DNA of 64,000 bases from Microbispora rosea subsp. aerata. Its GTDB lineage: Bacteria > Actinomycetota > Actinomycetes > Streptosporangiales > Streptosporangiaceae. A program made the translations under genes and the position numbers. The DNA is taken from NCBI RefSeq assembly GCF_014647835.1, contig NZ_BMPY01000025.1:1-64000 (forward strand), in the 5' to 3' direction. The notes under the pieces were generated by a model that saw only the letters and a program-made list of their open reading frames with translations, was not told the origin of the DNA and made no database searches. Positions 44,831-53,408 of this stretch are shown piece after piece. Every line of letters starts with the position of its first letter. Position 1 is the stretch's first letter.

Positions 44831-45712
44831 TCAGGGAAGGTCGTCGAGCAGCGCGTCAGGCGAGTCGGCCGTGGCGGCTGCCCGCAACCACGCCGCCAGC
44901 CGGTCGAGATCATGACATCTCCGGATCCTCTCAGAGACGTCCTCGGACACCTCGATGCCACGGGCCGACAACACAGTCAAGATCGCCTCGGCCCGCTCCT
45001 CCGCTCTGCCTTTCGCGATGTTGTCGCGGGCCCAGTCACTCAGGTACTCGTAGGTCTCTGTCTTCAAGTGCTTCTCCAAGCGATCCCAGATCTCCCCGGA
45101 CAGCGCCGCGCGCACCATGTCAGCGTACATACCCGCCTGATCGCGCTCGAGATTGTGCAACGCCGTGAGCAGGGCTTCGAGGATCTCCGGGCCCTGCGGT
45201 GTGTCGGCATGATGGATCACCGACAGTACGGCGAGTTCGAGGTCCTCCGCCGCCTGGCCGGGGTCGGTGATCACCGGGACCTCGGCCGGGCCGACGACGA
45301 GCGGGGCCAGCACCAAACCGGGATGGCCCAGCCCGATGGGGCGGGCGCACCAACGCGCGACCGCCTCGTCGGGCGCGACAACCAGAAGTATGACCGGGCA
45401 TCTCAACCGGCTGCGCAGGCTGCTCAGGTACAGCGGCCACGACCACAGCTTGTCCGAATCACGGTCACGCTGGATCTCCACGATCACCGCGAGGACCGGC
45501 TGAGGATCGTCGTCGAGGCTCTTACGGCGGAAAGCTATGACCGAGTCGGCGCGCCGCTCCGCGGGTGTGACCTCGGTGAGGTCGGCGGATTCGAGGCCCG
45601 CGTAGTCGTAGTCGGGCAGCTCGACTCCGAGGGACCGCGTGAGCAGGTCGGCGGCGAGGTCGGGTCGTTCGCAGAACAGACGAACAAGCGCTTCGTGTTC
45701 GACTAGTGGCAC
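44831..45712 (-). CDS. Rpn/PD-(D/E)XK-like protein (transposase-like nuclease family)
   Basis: A 293-residue protein of the type annotated in actinomycetes as Rpn-like or hypothetical. The region ADSVIAFR...PVLAVIVEIQRDRD gives a D...E-x-Q core of PD-(D/E)XK nucleases. The C-terminal part (TETYEYLSDWARDNIAKGRAEERAEAILTVL) is the helical tail common in such proteins. Rpn proteins in enteric bacteria promote recombination. Its 3' third is duplicated downstream. Base composition around it is slightly less GC-rich than neighbours. Confidence 0.75.
   Translation of the reverse strand: MPLVEHEALVRLFCERPDLAADLLTRSLGVELPDYDYAGLESADLTEVTPAERRADSVIAFRRKSLDDDPQPVLAVIVEIQRDRDSDKLWSWPLYLSSLRSRLRCPVILLVVAPDEAVARWCARPIGLGHPGLVLAPLVVGPAEVPVITDPGQAAEDLELAVLSVIHHADTPQGPEILEALLTALHNLERDQAGMYADMVRAALSGEIWDRLEKHLKTETYEYLSDWARDNIAKGRAEERAEAILTVLSARGIEVSEDVSERIRRCHDLDRLAAWLRAAATADSPDALLDDLP
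44854..45066. repeat. 213-bp direct repeat, copy 2 (within the Rpn-like gene)
   Basis: The parental copy of the repeat at 44455-44667. It covers the C-terminal helical region of the Rpn-like protein. Confidence 0.9.
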
Positions 45713-45817
45713 GCCGTGACCATAGTTCGCGGCAAGCAGGCCATCGAGACCGATATTACATTCTGTTATCGACTCGTTACTCTTGGTCTTGCCCGTTGTC
45801 GAACCAGCCCGCTCGTC

Positions 45818-46378
45818 TCATGAGGCGGATGTTCGGCCGGTTGGCCATCGGATGAAGTGGGGTGGGACGTGGTCCACCAGCCAGACGCCGTTGGCGCTGA
45901 CCCGGAACTCATGCCCGGCGCCGTGCATCCCCGCCGCGTCCACCACGAGCACGACCGGCTTCCCTCGACGCGCGCCGACGCGGGTCGCGGTCTCCCGGTC
46001 CGGCGACAGGTGAACGTGATGGCGGCCCATCGGCCGCAGCCCCTCCACCCGAATCGGCGGCAGATTCCGGGCGACCGTGCCGTGGTAGAGGATCGAGGGC
46101 GGCTCGACCACCGGCAGATCGAGGTCGACAGGCACCGAATGTCCCTGGTTTGCCCGGATCCGATCGCCCTCGATCGTGTATCGCCGCTTGTCGTTCCCGG
46201 CGACCACCTGTTCAAGCTCGCTGCGCGAGATCGGAAATCCGTTCGAGGCCGCCGCGGCCAGCAGCACGTCGATGTCCACCCATCCGTGCGCGTCGAGCTC
46301 GATGCCGATGCGCTCGGGCCGGTGCCGCAGATGCTTGGCCAGGTACTTCGAAACCCGCACCAGCCGCCGTTCGTCCAT
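45818..46378 (-). CDS. kptA: RNA 2'-phosphotransferase
   Basis: A 186-residue KptA/Tpt1 enzyme that moves an RNA internal 2'-phosphate to NAD+, giving ADP-ribose 1'',2''-cyclic phosphate. Its N-terminal wing (RVSKYLAKHLRHRPERIGI, DAHGWVDIDVLL) and ADP-ribosyltransferase core (LYHGTVARNLPPIRVEGL, GRHHVHLS, ETATRVG) hold the conserved R-H-R-R set. Bacteria without tRNA splicing keep it for unknown reasons, possibly RNA repair. The ATG at 46378 follows GGGAGGGAG; a GTG at 46405 is less likely. Confidence 0.94.
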   Translation of the reverse strand: MDERRLVRVSKYLAKHLRHRPERIGIELDAHGWVDIDVLLAAAASNGFPISRSELEQVVAGNDKRRYTIEGDRIRANQGHSVPVDLDLPVVEPPSILYHGTVARNLPPIRVEGLRPMGRHHVHLSPDRETATRVGARRGKPVVLVVDAAGMHGAGHEFRVSANGVWLVDHVPPHFIRWPTGRTSAS

Positions 46379-46433
46379 CGGCTCCCTCCCAAGCAGCGTC
46401 GTCACGGGGGAAGATCATCGTAGGGTGTCGGTC

Positions 46434-46740
46434 ATGGACCGGGTCGAGCGTGTGGCCGGCATCCGCCGCTGGACGCGCCGGGACGAACACGTGGCCCGTC
46501 GACACCGCCCACGGCCGGGCAGCCCCGGGCCGTCGACAAGGGCGTCCTCGGGCTGACCGCCGATCGGACGATCGCCGTCTCCCGGAGGTTCGCCGGGCGG
46601 AGTCCGGCGGCCGAGCGGATGGTGCTCTCCCCGGCCGGGCCCCCGTACGGGATCCGCAGTCCGGTCTCGGCCCGGTCGACGTGAACCACATCGAATGGCA
46701 CAGCCGCCAGGTCTTCCGCACGCCGGCGCGTCAGGGTTAG
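46434..46740 (+). pseudogene. probable remnant of an HNH-type restriction endonuclease
   Basis: The plus strand begins with MDRVERVAGIRRWTRRDEHV, like the start of McrA-type HNH restriction enzymes (which normally continue APHKPLLLL). A second frame carries VLGLTADRTIAVSRRFAGRS, and a third ends VNHIEWHSRQVFRTPARQG, like their C-termini. The pieces are in different frames and the middle, including the HNH site, is missing. I infer an internal deletion plus frameshifts. Resemblance is from memory of family patterns only. Confidence 0.4.
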
Positions 46741-46759
46741 CGGGTAGGCTTCGCAGCCT

Positions 46760-47494
46760 ATGGACAGCTCGATCTTGGAGAAGGTCCGCGAGCTCCGCGG
46801 ACAGGGTCGCTCGCCCAAGCAGATCGCCCGTGCCCTGGGCATGGCTCCCGCGGCGGTCGCGCCGTACGTCCGGGCGGTGGCCGAGCAGGCGGACACGGAC
46901 GTCAAGGAGCCGGAGCTCGCCGGGTGCTGGATCAACGTGGGCTGGAGCGAAGGGCTCGGAGTCCCCGGCAGGGACGGCTGGGCCGACGAGGTGGACGACG
47001 GCCAGCCGACCGGCGGAACGGTGAGCGTAGTGGTCGCGCGCAGACACGGCTGGGACAAGCTGTCGGTCTGCGGCTATCTGGTCGACGTGTACTGCCTGGG
47101 CGTCAAGAACGTCATGGGCCCCGACGTCATGAACGAGGTCGAGCTGCGCTCCTTCCTGGCCAAGTTCTTCAGGATCTACCCCCGCGGCCGGCGGGAGGCG
47201 CCGCTCGACCTGGTCCGGCACCTGGTCTTCGGCGCGGTCGACTACGCGCGCGATCTCGGTTTCGAACCGGCGGCGGACTTCGCCGCGGCAGCGGGCCACC
47301 TCGGCACGTGGGAGGAGAAGTCCGACATCGCTTTCGGCAAGGACGGCAAGCCCTTCTACCTGTCGGGCCCCGACGACGACGTCAGGCACGTGGTGAAGAC
47401 CCTGGAGCAGCGGGTCGGCCCGCCGCCCAACTTCGAGTTCTACGCTCATGTGCCCGACTCGCCGATCTCCCTGGGCGGCAACCGGCTCGGCTGA
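46760..47494 (+). CDS. HTH-domain protein of unknown family
   Basis: A 244-residue protein. The first 45 residues form a resolvase-like helix-turn-helix (KVRELRGQGRSPKQIARALG, MAPAAVAPYVRAVAEQ). The rest is a mixed alpha/beta domain with conserved-looking stretches: ELAGCWINVGWSEGL, LSVCGYLVDVYCLGVKN and NFEFYAHVPDSP. I do not recognise the second domain. It lies between the nuclease remnant and the clgR-like gene, with its own probable terminator at 47570-47599. Confidence 0.7.
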   Translation: MDSSILEKVRELRGQGRSPKQIARALGMAPAAVAPYVRAVAEQADTDVKEPELAGCWINVGWSEGLGVPGRDGWADEVDDGQPTGGTVSVVVARRHGWDKLSVCGYLVDVYCLGVKNVMGPDVMNEVELRSFLAKFFRIYPRGRREAPLDLVRHLVFGAVDYARDLGFEPAADFAAAAGHLGTWEEKSDIAFGKDGKPFYLSGPDDDVRHVVKTLEQRVGPPPNFEFYAHVPDSPISLGGNRLG

Positions 47495-47569
47495 CCGCTC
47501 CGCCGGCATCGTGAGCGGTGAGGAGATCGTCCCCGGCCACCCGCTCACCGACCCGTGGGCGGGGTGAGA

Positions 47570-47599
47570 CGCGCCGTCGCCGGAAACCGGCACGGCGCG
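47570..47599 (+). terminator. hairpin terminator
   Basis: CGCGCCGT pairs with ACGGCGCG, with an inner CCGG-AAA-CCGG stem-loop, 75 bp after the HTH gene. A strong GC-rich hairpin without U-tract. Confidence 0.5.
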
Positions 47600-47771
47600 C
47601 TCCGCCCGCCGGCCACCGCCTCGACAGCGGAGCCGCGCGGATGCCGATCCGCCCGGCACGGGCACGGGCTCTCCCCGTGATGCCGCGGAGAGTGAGCTGA
47701 GGGCGGACGCACGATCCTCTGTGCGCGAACAAGCGGTTTCCGGCGGATCAGGACGTGCCAGACTGCGAGAC

Positions 47772-48269
47772 ATGGCAGCATCGGGCCGCTCAGTGGTCGT
47801 CGACATCCGGACGCGCCGCGCCCGCGAGGAGCGCCGCACGGGAATCTCCGCCGGCACGGACCCATCGCTGCGCACGGAGCGCCGCACGGACATCTCCGGC
47901 AGTACGCGCGAAGAGCGCCATACGAAGCTCCCCGGCGGCACGCGCGAGGAGCGCCGTACGGAGATCCCCGGCGGCCCGGATCCGTTGCTGCGCAAGGTGT
48001 ACGGGGAGATCCTCCGCGACGAGCGGCTGGACCAGGACCGCACGCTCGACGACGTGGCGCGTGCGGTGGGCATGTCGAAGCAGTATCTGTCGGAGGTCGA
48101 GCGCGGCCGCAAGGAGCCGTCGTCGGAGATGCTGCGCTCGGTGTGCGACGCGCTCGGGTTGCCGATCGAGCATCTGCTCACCCGTGCCGTCCGGCGGATC
48201 ACGGCGTCGCGGCGGATCGCGGCGCGCGGGCCCGCCGGTACGCCACGGGTGGAGCTGCTGGCTGCGTGA
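47772..48269 (+). CDS. clgR: ClgR-like XRE-family regulator of clp genes
   Basis: A 165-residue regulator. The C-terminal half is a Cro/CI-type helix-turn-helix (DVARAVGMSKQYLSEVERG, RKEPSSEMLRSVCDALG), the ClgR pattern; ClgR activates clpP, clpC and lon in Streptomyces and Mycobacterium. The N-terminal half is a 12-residue tandem repeat (REERRTEIPGGT type), absent from ordinary ClgR. It faces the clpP pair with a 3-bp gap. The ATG at 47772 is my choice; a GTG at 47721 is possible. Confidence 0.75.
   Translation: MAASGRSVVVDIRTRRAREERRTGISAGTDPSLRTERRTDISGSTREERHTKLPGGTREERRTEIPGGPDPLLRKVYGEILRDERLDQDRTLDDVARAVGMSKQYLSEVERGRKEPSSEMLRSVCDALGLPIEHLLTRAVRRITASRRIAARGPAGTPRVELLAA
47823..47978. 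repeat. 36-bp tandem repeat within the clgR-like gene
   Basis: Four 36-bp units begin at 47823, 47871, 47907 and 47943, the first two separated by a 12-bp insert. Each reads close to CGCGAGGAGCGCCGCACG followed by GA(A/G)ATC(T/C)CCGGCGGCACG. They keep frame and encode the EERRT-x-I-x-GG repeat. Confidence 0.85.
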
Positions 48270-48272
48270 GCG

Positions 48273-48869
48273 CTACGACGCCTCGCGGGTGCTGATCAGC
48301 TCGTCGGCCAGGCCGTACTCGACGGCCTCGGGTGCGCTGAAGATCCGGTCCCGGCTGGTGTCCGCGCGCAGCCGGGCGACGTCCACCCCCGTGTGGCGGC
48401 TGAGGATCTCCTCGGTCTGTGCGCGCACGCGCATCACCTCGGCCGCCTGCAGGGTCAGGTCGGCGATGGTGCCCTGCCCCTGCGTGAACGGCTGGTGCAG
48501 CAGCACCCGGGAGTGGCTGAGCACGAACCGCCGGCCGGGGGCGCCGGCGGCCAGCAGCACCGCGGCGGCGGAGGCCGCCTGGCCCATGCAGTACGTCGCG
48601 ACCTTCGCGCGGATGAACTGCATGGTGTCGTAGATCGCGAGCATCGCGGTCGTGGAGCCGCCCGGGGAGTTGATGTACAGGCTGATCTCCTGGTCCGGGC
48701 TCTCCGCCTCCAGGTGGAGCAGCTGCGCCATCACGACGTTCGCGACGCCGTCGTCGATCTCGGTGCCGAGGAAGATGATCCGCTCGTTGAGCAGCCGGCT
48801 GAAGATGTCGAACGACCGCTCCCCCACCGGGGTCCGTTCGATCACGTACGGGATCGTGTACTGCGTCAT
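48273..48869 (-). CDS. clpP: ATP-dependent Clp protease proteolytic subunit
   Basis: A 198-residue serine protease subunit. Triad: Ser in [11 protein letters not shown], His in [11 protein letters not shown] and Asp in [12 protein letters not shown]. It starts by ATGA overlap with the upstream clpP, so the two make a mixed tetradecamer as in other actinobacteria. The usual Met-Gly after the nucleophile Ser is Ala-Ala here, a small change next to the active site. Confidence 0.95.
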   Translation of the reverse strand: MTQYTIPYVIERTPVGERSFDIFSRLLNERIIFLGTEIDDGVANVVMAQLLHLEAESPDQEISLYINSPGGSTTAMLAIYDTMQFIRAKVATYCMGQAASAAAVLLAAGAPGRRFVLSHSRVLLHQPFTQGQGTIADLTLQAAEVMRVRAQTEEILSRHTGVDVARLRADTSRDRIFSAPEAVEYGLADELISTREAS

Positions 48870-49474
48870 GACGAGAACCCCATCCGGTTGGGAAGAGCGT
48901 ACGGCGCGAGGCCCTGGAAGGAGTCCACGATCTCGTCGATGATCCCGTAGTCGCGGGCCTGCTCGGGGGTGAACCAGCGGTCGCGGTCGCTGTCGGCGGC
49001 GATCTCCTCGACCGTGTGTCCCGTCTCCGCGGCGAGGATCTCCTCCGACTGCCGCTTCATGTACTTGAGGTTCTCGGCCTGGATGGAGATGTCGATCGCC
49101 GTGCCGCCGATGCCGGCCGACGGCTGGTGCATCATGATCCGGCTGTGCGCCAGGCTCTTCCGCTTGCCGCGCGTGCCCGACGCCAGCAGCACCTGACCCA
49201 TGCTCGCGGCCATCCCCAGCGCGATGGTGACCACGTCGTTCGGCACCAGCTTCATCGTGTCGTACATGGCCAGCCCGGCCAGCACCGATCCTCCGGGCGA
49301 GTTGATGTACAAGACGATGTCACGTTCGGGATCCGCCGAGGCCAGCAACACCATCTCGGCGCACACCCGCTCGGCCATCTCGTCGTCGACCTCTCCGGTC
49401 AACAGCAGGGTGCGTTGCTGGAACAGCTTCTCGCTCAGCTGGTCGCGGTAATTGATGCTCGGTGAAACAGGCAT
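48866..49474 (-). CDS. clpP: ATP-dependent Clp protease proteolytic subunit
   Basis: A 202-residue ClpP with a standard triad: Ser in [13 protein letters not shown], His in [14 protein letters not shown], Asp in [12 protein letters not shown]. Residues 1-12 are a short propeptide-like stretch. First of the clpP pair. The pairing of one canonical and one variant ClpP, with the clgR-like gene alongside, resembles the ClpP1P2 or ClpP3P4 operons of Streptomyces. The ATG at 49474 begins [12 protein letters not shown]. Confidence 0.95.
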   Translation of the reverse strand: MPVSPSINYRDQLSEKLFQQRTLLLTGEVDDEMAERVCAEMVLLASADPERDIVLYINSPGGSVLAGLAMYDTMKLVPNDVVTIALGMAASMGQVLLASGTRGKRKSLAHSRIMMHQPSAGIGGTAIDISIQAENLKYMKRQSEEILAAETGHTVEEIAADSDRDRWFTPEQARDYGIIDEIVDSFQGLAPYALPNRMGFSS

Positions 49475-49685
49475 GGCGCAGTTGTATCCGCCGCACCCCC
49501 GCGACCTGTCGATATGTCTGCTGTGGGCAGACCGCGGCACGCCCGTCCCGTTTTCCGCGTGGTCTTCCCGCGCCGGCGGTCGGGGAACCGTTCTCCACGG
49601 TCTGCCCCGGGCCGCCGCGTCCGGGGCGGCCCGACCGCGCGCCTGCCGCAGCCGGTCGGGGCCGCCGTACGGACGCCTCGTCGTG

Positions 49686-50018
49686 TCACTCGCCGGACGA
49701 GCTCGCCTCGGGGAACGCGTCGGAGGCCGGCGACCGCGACGGCTCGGCGGACCCCTTCGCCGAGGCGGACGGCTGCGGCGAGGCGCTCGCCTCGGTGCCC
49801 GAGGCGGAGGGAAGCGGTGAGGCGTTCGCGACCGGGGTCGCCGGGGCCGGCGTCTCGGAGGAGACGACGACCAGCACTCCCGTTATGGCGGCCACCACCG
49901 CCACGACCCCGGCGGCGGCGATTGTGATCTTGCGCCTCGTCCGCTTGCGCTCCTCGCGCCGCCTGGCTTCCTCGCGCCGCATGGCGGCGCGCATTCGCTT
50001 CACCTTTCGCTGTGACAT
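49686..50018 (-). CDS. single-pass membrane protein with basic N-terminus and Ser/Pro tail
   Basis: A 110-residue protein: a strongly basic start (KVKRMRAAMRREEARRREER, about 4-34), one transmembrane helix (about 37-58) and an extracellular Ser/Ala/Pro-rich tail. The ATG at 50018 has GGGAG five bases upstream. No family; the topology suggests a small anchor or stalk protein. Confidence 0.6.
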   Translation of the reverse strand: MSQRKVKRMRAAMRREEARRREERKRTRRKITIAAAGVVAVVAAITGVLVVVSSETPAPATPVANASPLPSASGTEASASPQPSASAKGSAEPSRSPASDAFPEASSSGE

Positions 50019-50200
50019 GGGCACTCCCGAGACCACTCCCCGAGACTTTGTCGGGCGTCACCATAGCGGCGAGCGCATAACAGGGATCTAAAACACCCTG
50101 ATGCCCCGCGGGGTCTCCCTTACAGCGCCGGACCGACGCCGCGCTTCGCACCACGGCGAGCAGGCACTCACGGGCGGCGGCGACCGTTTACGGTAGCCGC

Positions 50201-51190
50201 ATGAGTGCCACCCGCCCCTCCGCCGCGCCCCCGCCGCCCTTCGACCCCGAGCTGGACGCCGCGCTCGCGGTGCTGGGCGAGACCCTGCCCCGCTCGCTGA
50301 CCCCGGAGATGATCCCGCTGATGCGGGCCGAAGCGGCGAAGGCGCCCGGCGTGCCCGACGAGGCCCTCAGCCGCGGCGGCGCGTTCCAGGTGGAGGAGCG
50401 GGCGGCGCCGGGACCGGCCGGCGCGCCGGACGTCTCCCTGCTGATCTGCCGCCCCGCGGGCGCCACCACCCCGCTCCCGGCCGTCTACCACATCCACGGC
50501 GGCGGGATGATCTTCGGCGACAACCGGGTGGGCGTCGAGGGCGTGCTCGACTGGGCGCAGGAGCTCCAGCTCGTCGTCGTGTCGGTGGAGTATCGGCTGG
50601 CGCCCGAGCACCCGCACCCGGCTCCCGTCGAAGACTGCTACGCGGGCCTGGTGTGGACCGCGGCCCACGCCGCCGAGCTGGGCGTCGACCCCGAGCGGAT
50701 CATCGTCGCCGGGGCGAGCGCGGGCGGCGGGCTGGCCGCGGCGCTGGCGCTCCTGGCCCGCGACCGGGGTGGTCCCGCCCTGGCCGGGCAGATGCTGATG
50801 TGCCCCATGCTCGACGACCGCAACGACACCCCGTCGTCCCACCAGATGGCCGGGCTCGGCGTCTGGGACCGCACCGCGAACGAGACCGGCTGGACCGCCC
50901 TGCTCGGCGACGCCCGCGGCGGCCCCGACGTGTCCCCCTACGCGGCCCCGGCGCGCGCCACCGACCTGTCCGGGCTGCCGCCCGCCTTCATCGACGTCGG
51001 CTCGGCCGAGACCTTCCGCGACGAGGACGTGGCGTACGCCGCGGCCATCTGGCGGGCCGGGGGCAGCGCCGAGCTGCACGTGTGGCCGGGCGGGTTCCAC
51101 GGCTTCGACTTCATGGTCCCGCACGCGGCGGTCTCCCGGGAGGCCCGTGCCGCCCGCCTGCGCTGGCTGCGCCGCGTCCTCGGCGGCTGA
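50201..51190 (+). CDS. alpha/beta-hydrolase of the hormone-sensitive lipase (GDXG) family
   Basis: A 329-residue esterase. It has the HSL oxyanion motif HGGGM (YHIHGGGMIFGD), nucleophile Ser in GASAGGG, Asp in FIDVGSAETFRDED and His in GGFHGFDFM. The family hydrolyses short-chain esters and lactones. It is monocistronic. Confidence 0.93.
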   Translation: MSATRPSAAPPPPFDPELDAALAVLGETLPRSLTPEMIPLMRAEAAKAPGVPDEALSRGGAFQVEERAAPGPAGAPDVSLLICRPAGATTPLPAVYHIHGGGMIFGDNRVGVEGVLDWAQELQLVVVSVEYRLAPEHPHPAPVEDCYAGLVWTAAHAAELGVDPERIIVAGASAGGGLAAALALLARDRGGPALAGQMLMCPMLDDRNDTPSSHQMAGLGVWDRTANETGWTALLGDARGGPDVSPYAAPARATDLSGLPPAFIDVGSAETFRDEDVAYAAAIWRAGGSAELHVWPGGFHGFDFMVPHAAVSREARAARLRWLRRVLGG

Positions 51191-51494
51191 CGCCCTGCCG
51201 GCATCCCGCCGCGTCCGACGGTTCCCGCGCGGAACTCCCTCGCCGACGTGGGAGAGCGCACGGGCCTTCTCCCGGAACGGATCGGCGTGGCCGGCCGTCG
51301 AAGCGGGCGGCTGAAGTTTTCATGCGCGGCCCGCGGCGGCGACGCGGCGGCGCGGACGTTCCCCGAGATGAGAGCGGGTGACCGGCCCCGCCCTGCCCCG
51401 CGCACGGCCCGCGCCGCGACGGGGCGCTGTACGCGCCCGCCCCGCCCGTGGATGGTTGCTTGGTGACGAGGTCTCACAGGCGAGGAGGCACGGC
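51191..51494. other. intergenic region upstream of the cellulase
   Basis: No gene. An inverted repeat GTTCC-CGCGC-GGAAC at about 51222 is the only symmetric element. A TGGGAGAGCGC sequence near 51248 resembles half of a CebR site but lacks the second half. Confidence 0.4.
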
Positions 51495-52832
51495 ATGGCG
51501 GTGCGGCTGAGAGCGCGCCTGATGGCGATGGCCGCGGCGGTAATCCTCCTACCGGTCACCGCGGTCCTGTCGGGTGGCCCGGCGGCGGCCGGCACCCGCG
51601 TCGACAACCCCTACGTGGCCGCCCTCGGCTACGTCAACCCCTGGTGGTCGGCGTCGGCCGCGACCGAGCCCGGCGGCGCGGTGGTGGCCAACCAGCCGAC
51701 CGGTGTCTGGCTCGACCGCGTCGCCCACATCGACGGCACGGCATCGGTCCCCGGTCTGCGCGCGCATCTGGACGAGGCTCTCCGGCAGGCCGCCGGGAGC
51801 CCCCTCACGATCCAGATCGTGCTCAACAACCTGCCGGACCGTAACTGCACCCGTGCGGTGTCCAACGGCGACTTCAGCGTGCTGTCCGGCGGCCTGGACC
51901 TCTACCGCACCCAGTACGTCGACCCGATCGCCGAGATCCTGGCCGATCCGGCGTACCGGCAGCTGCGCATCGTGGCGGTCGTCGAGCCCGACTTCCTGCC
52001 CGGCCTGCTCCAGCCCGCCCCCACCGGCCGCTGCGCCCTCGTCCAGGCGAGCGGCGTCTACCCGGAGGCGCTGCGGTACGCCGTGACCCGGCTGCACGCC
52101 ATCCCCAACGTGTACGTCTACCTCGACGCCTCCAGCCACGCCGTCGTCGGCTACCCCGACAACATCGACCGGGCCGCCGGCCTGCTCGCGCACATCGCGG
52201 GCGTGACCGGCGGCGGGCCGTCGGCCGTGGACGGCTTCACGGTGAACGTCGCGGGCTTCAACGCCCTCGTCGAGCCGCACTACGACGCCCAGATGAAGAT
52301 CAACGGGGTGCCGGTGAAGGCGTCGCGCTGGGTCGAGTGGAACGACTACGTGGAGGAGCTCGCGTTCGCCCAGGCGTTCCGGCAGCGGCTGCTCGTGGCC
52401 GGGTTCCCGTCCGGCATCGGCATGGTGATCGACACCTCGCGCAACGGCTGGGGCGGCCCGGACCGCCCGCTCCGCCGGAGCACCTCCACGGATGTGAACC
52501 GGTTCGTCGACGAATCCCGGGTGGACCGCCGCAGGCGCGTGGGCAACTGGTGCAACCAGGCCGGCGCCGGGCTCGGCGAGCGGCCCAAGGCCGCACCCGC
52601 CATCGGCATCGACGCGTACGCGTGGATCAAGCCGCCGGGTGTCTCCGACGGCTCCAGCGTGGACGTCCCCGCTCCCGACGGCACCCGGCACGACCCGATG
52701 TGCGACCCGGCGTACGCCCCCGCGACCAACGCGTACGAGCCGAGCGGCGCGCTCCCGGACGCCCCGCCGGCGGGACAGTGGTTCAGCGCGCAGTTCCGGG
52801 AGCTCCTCGCCAACGCCTACCCGCCGCTGTGA
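51495..52832 (+). CDS. secreted glycoside hydrolase family 6 cellulase
   Basis: A 445-residue GH6 enzyme (endoglucanase or cellobiohydrolase) attacking beta-1,4-glucan with inversion. Signal peptide about 1-32 (ending GPAAAGT). Catalytic-domain markers: VVEPDFLPGLL (acid loop), NVYVYLDASSHAVVGYP, VNVAGFNALVEPHYDA, VIDTSRNGWGGP and the signature AYAWIKPPGVSDGS. No CBM is attached, unlike other secreted genes here. The ATG follows GCGAGGAGGC by six bases. A strong hairpin follows the stop. Confidence 0.94.
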   Translation: MAVRLRARLMAMAAAVILLPVTAVLSGGPAAAGTRVDNPYVAALGYVNPWWSASAATEPGGAVVANQPTGVWLDRVAHIDGTASVPGLRAHLDEALRQAAGSPLTIQIVLNNLPDRNCTRAVSNGDFSVLSGGLDLYRTQYVDPIAEILADPAYRQLRIVAVVEPDFLPGLLQPAPTGRCALVQASGVYPEALRYAVTRLHAIPNVYVYLDASSHAVVGYPDNIDRAAGLLAHIAGVTGGGPSAVDGFTVNVAGFNALVEPHYDAQMKINGVPVKASRWVEWNDYVEELAFAQAFRQRLLVAGFPSGIGMVIDTSRNGWGGPDRPLRRSTSTDVNRFVDESRVDRRRRVGNWCNQAGAGLGERPKAAPAIGIDAYAWIKPPGVSDGSSVDVPAPDGTRHDPMCDPAYAPATNAYEPSGALPDAPPAGQWFSAQFRELLANAYPPL

Positions 52833-52839
52833 GGCCGCG

Positions 52840-52870
52840 GGCTCGCCCCCGCCACCCGCGGGGGCGAGCC
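52840..52870 (+). terminator. hairpin terminator after the GH6 gene
   Basis: A perfect 13-bp stem (GGCTCGCCCCCGC with GCGGGGGCGAGCC) and a 5-base loop, seven bases after the stop codon. Confidence 0.75.
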
Positions 52871-53000
52871 TCCTCCGCCCCGCCGAGGCGGCCGTCCCGA
52901 TCCACCCGCCGGGCGTCTCCGCAAGCCGGAGCCTGTCCGGTGAACCGGCCGGAGCACGGGTGTGTGTCGTCTCGACGCCGGGCGTCCGGCCCTGGCGGGA

Positions 53001-53369
53001 TCACCGGGCGGGCGGTCCTCCGTCGAGGAGCCTGACCAGCCGTTTCGGCGCGATCAGCCGATAGCTGTCCTCGATCAGCCCGGCGATCTCGTCCCAGTCC
53101 TGCTCGGCGTCCAGGCGCGCGCCCACCCAGCCGTTGCGGCCGACGTACGGCGGGACGAAGAACCGCTCCGGGTCCGAGGCCACGAGGGCCTCCTGCACCC
53201 CCGGCCCGGCCTTGAAGGTCAGCGACCGCCCGTCCTCGCTGGTCATCGCGAACATCTTGTCGCCGACCCGGTACGCGGGCGCGGTGTGGCCCCCGAACGG
53301 CTTCTCCACGGCCTCCGGCAGGGCCAGGCAGATCTCCCTGAGCCGGGCCGCCGCCTCCTCATCGTTCAC
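53001..53369 (-). CDS. MmcQ/YjbR-family protein
   Basis: A 122-residue protein of the MmcQ/YjbR (DUF419) fold: LALPEAVEKPFGGHTAPAYRV, DKMFAMTSEDGRSLTFKAG, then VGRNGWVGARLD and LIEDSYRLIAPKRL. YjbR folds like a double-wing DNA-binding domain; the role is unknown. The ATG at 53369 follows GGTG. Confidence 0.9.
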   Translation of the reverse strand: MNDEEAAARLREICLALPEAVEKPFGGHTAPAYRVGDKMFAMTSEDGRSLTFKAGPGVQEALVASDPERFFVPPYVGRNGWVGARLDAEQDWDEIAGLIEDSYRLIAPKRLVRLLDGGPPAR

Positions 53370-53408
53370 CTGGCTCGCCCTTCCGCGCGATCGTCACGGC
53401 CCACCAGG

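Noticed and set aside
51248-51262. CebR operator upstream of the GH6 cellulase
   Set aside because: TGGGAGAGCGC matches only one half of the palindrome; the second half is missing.
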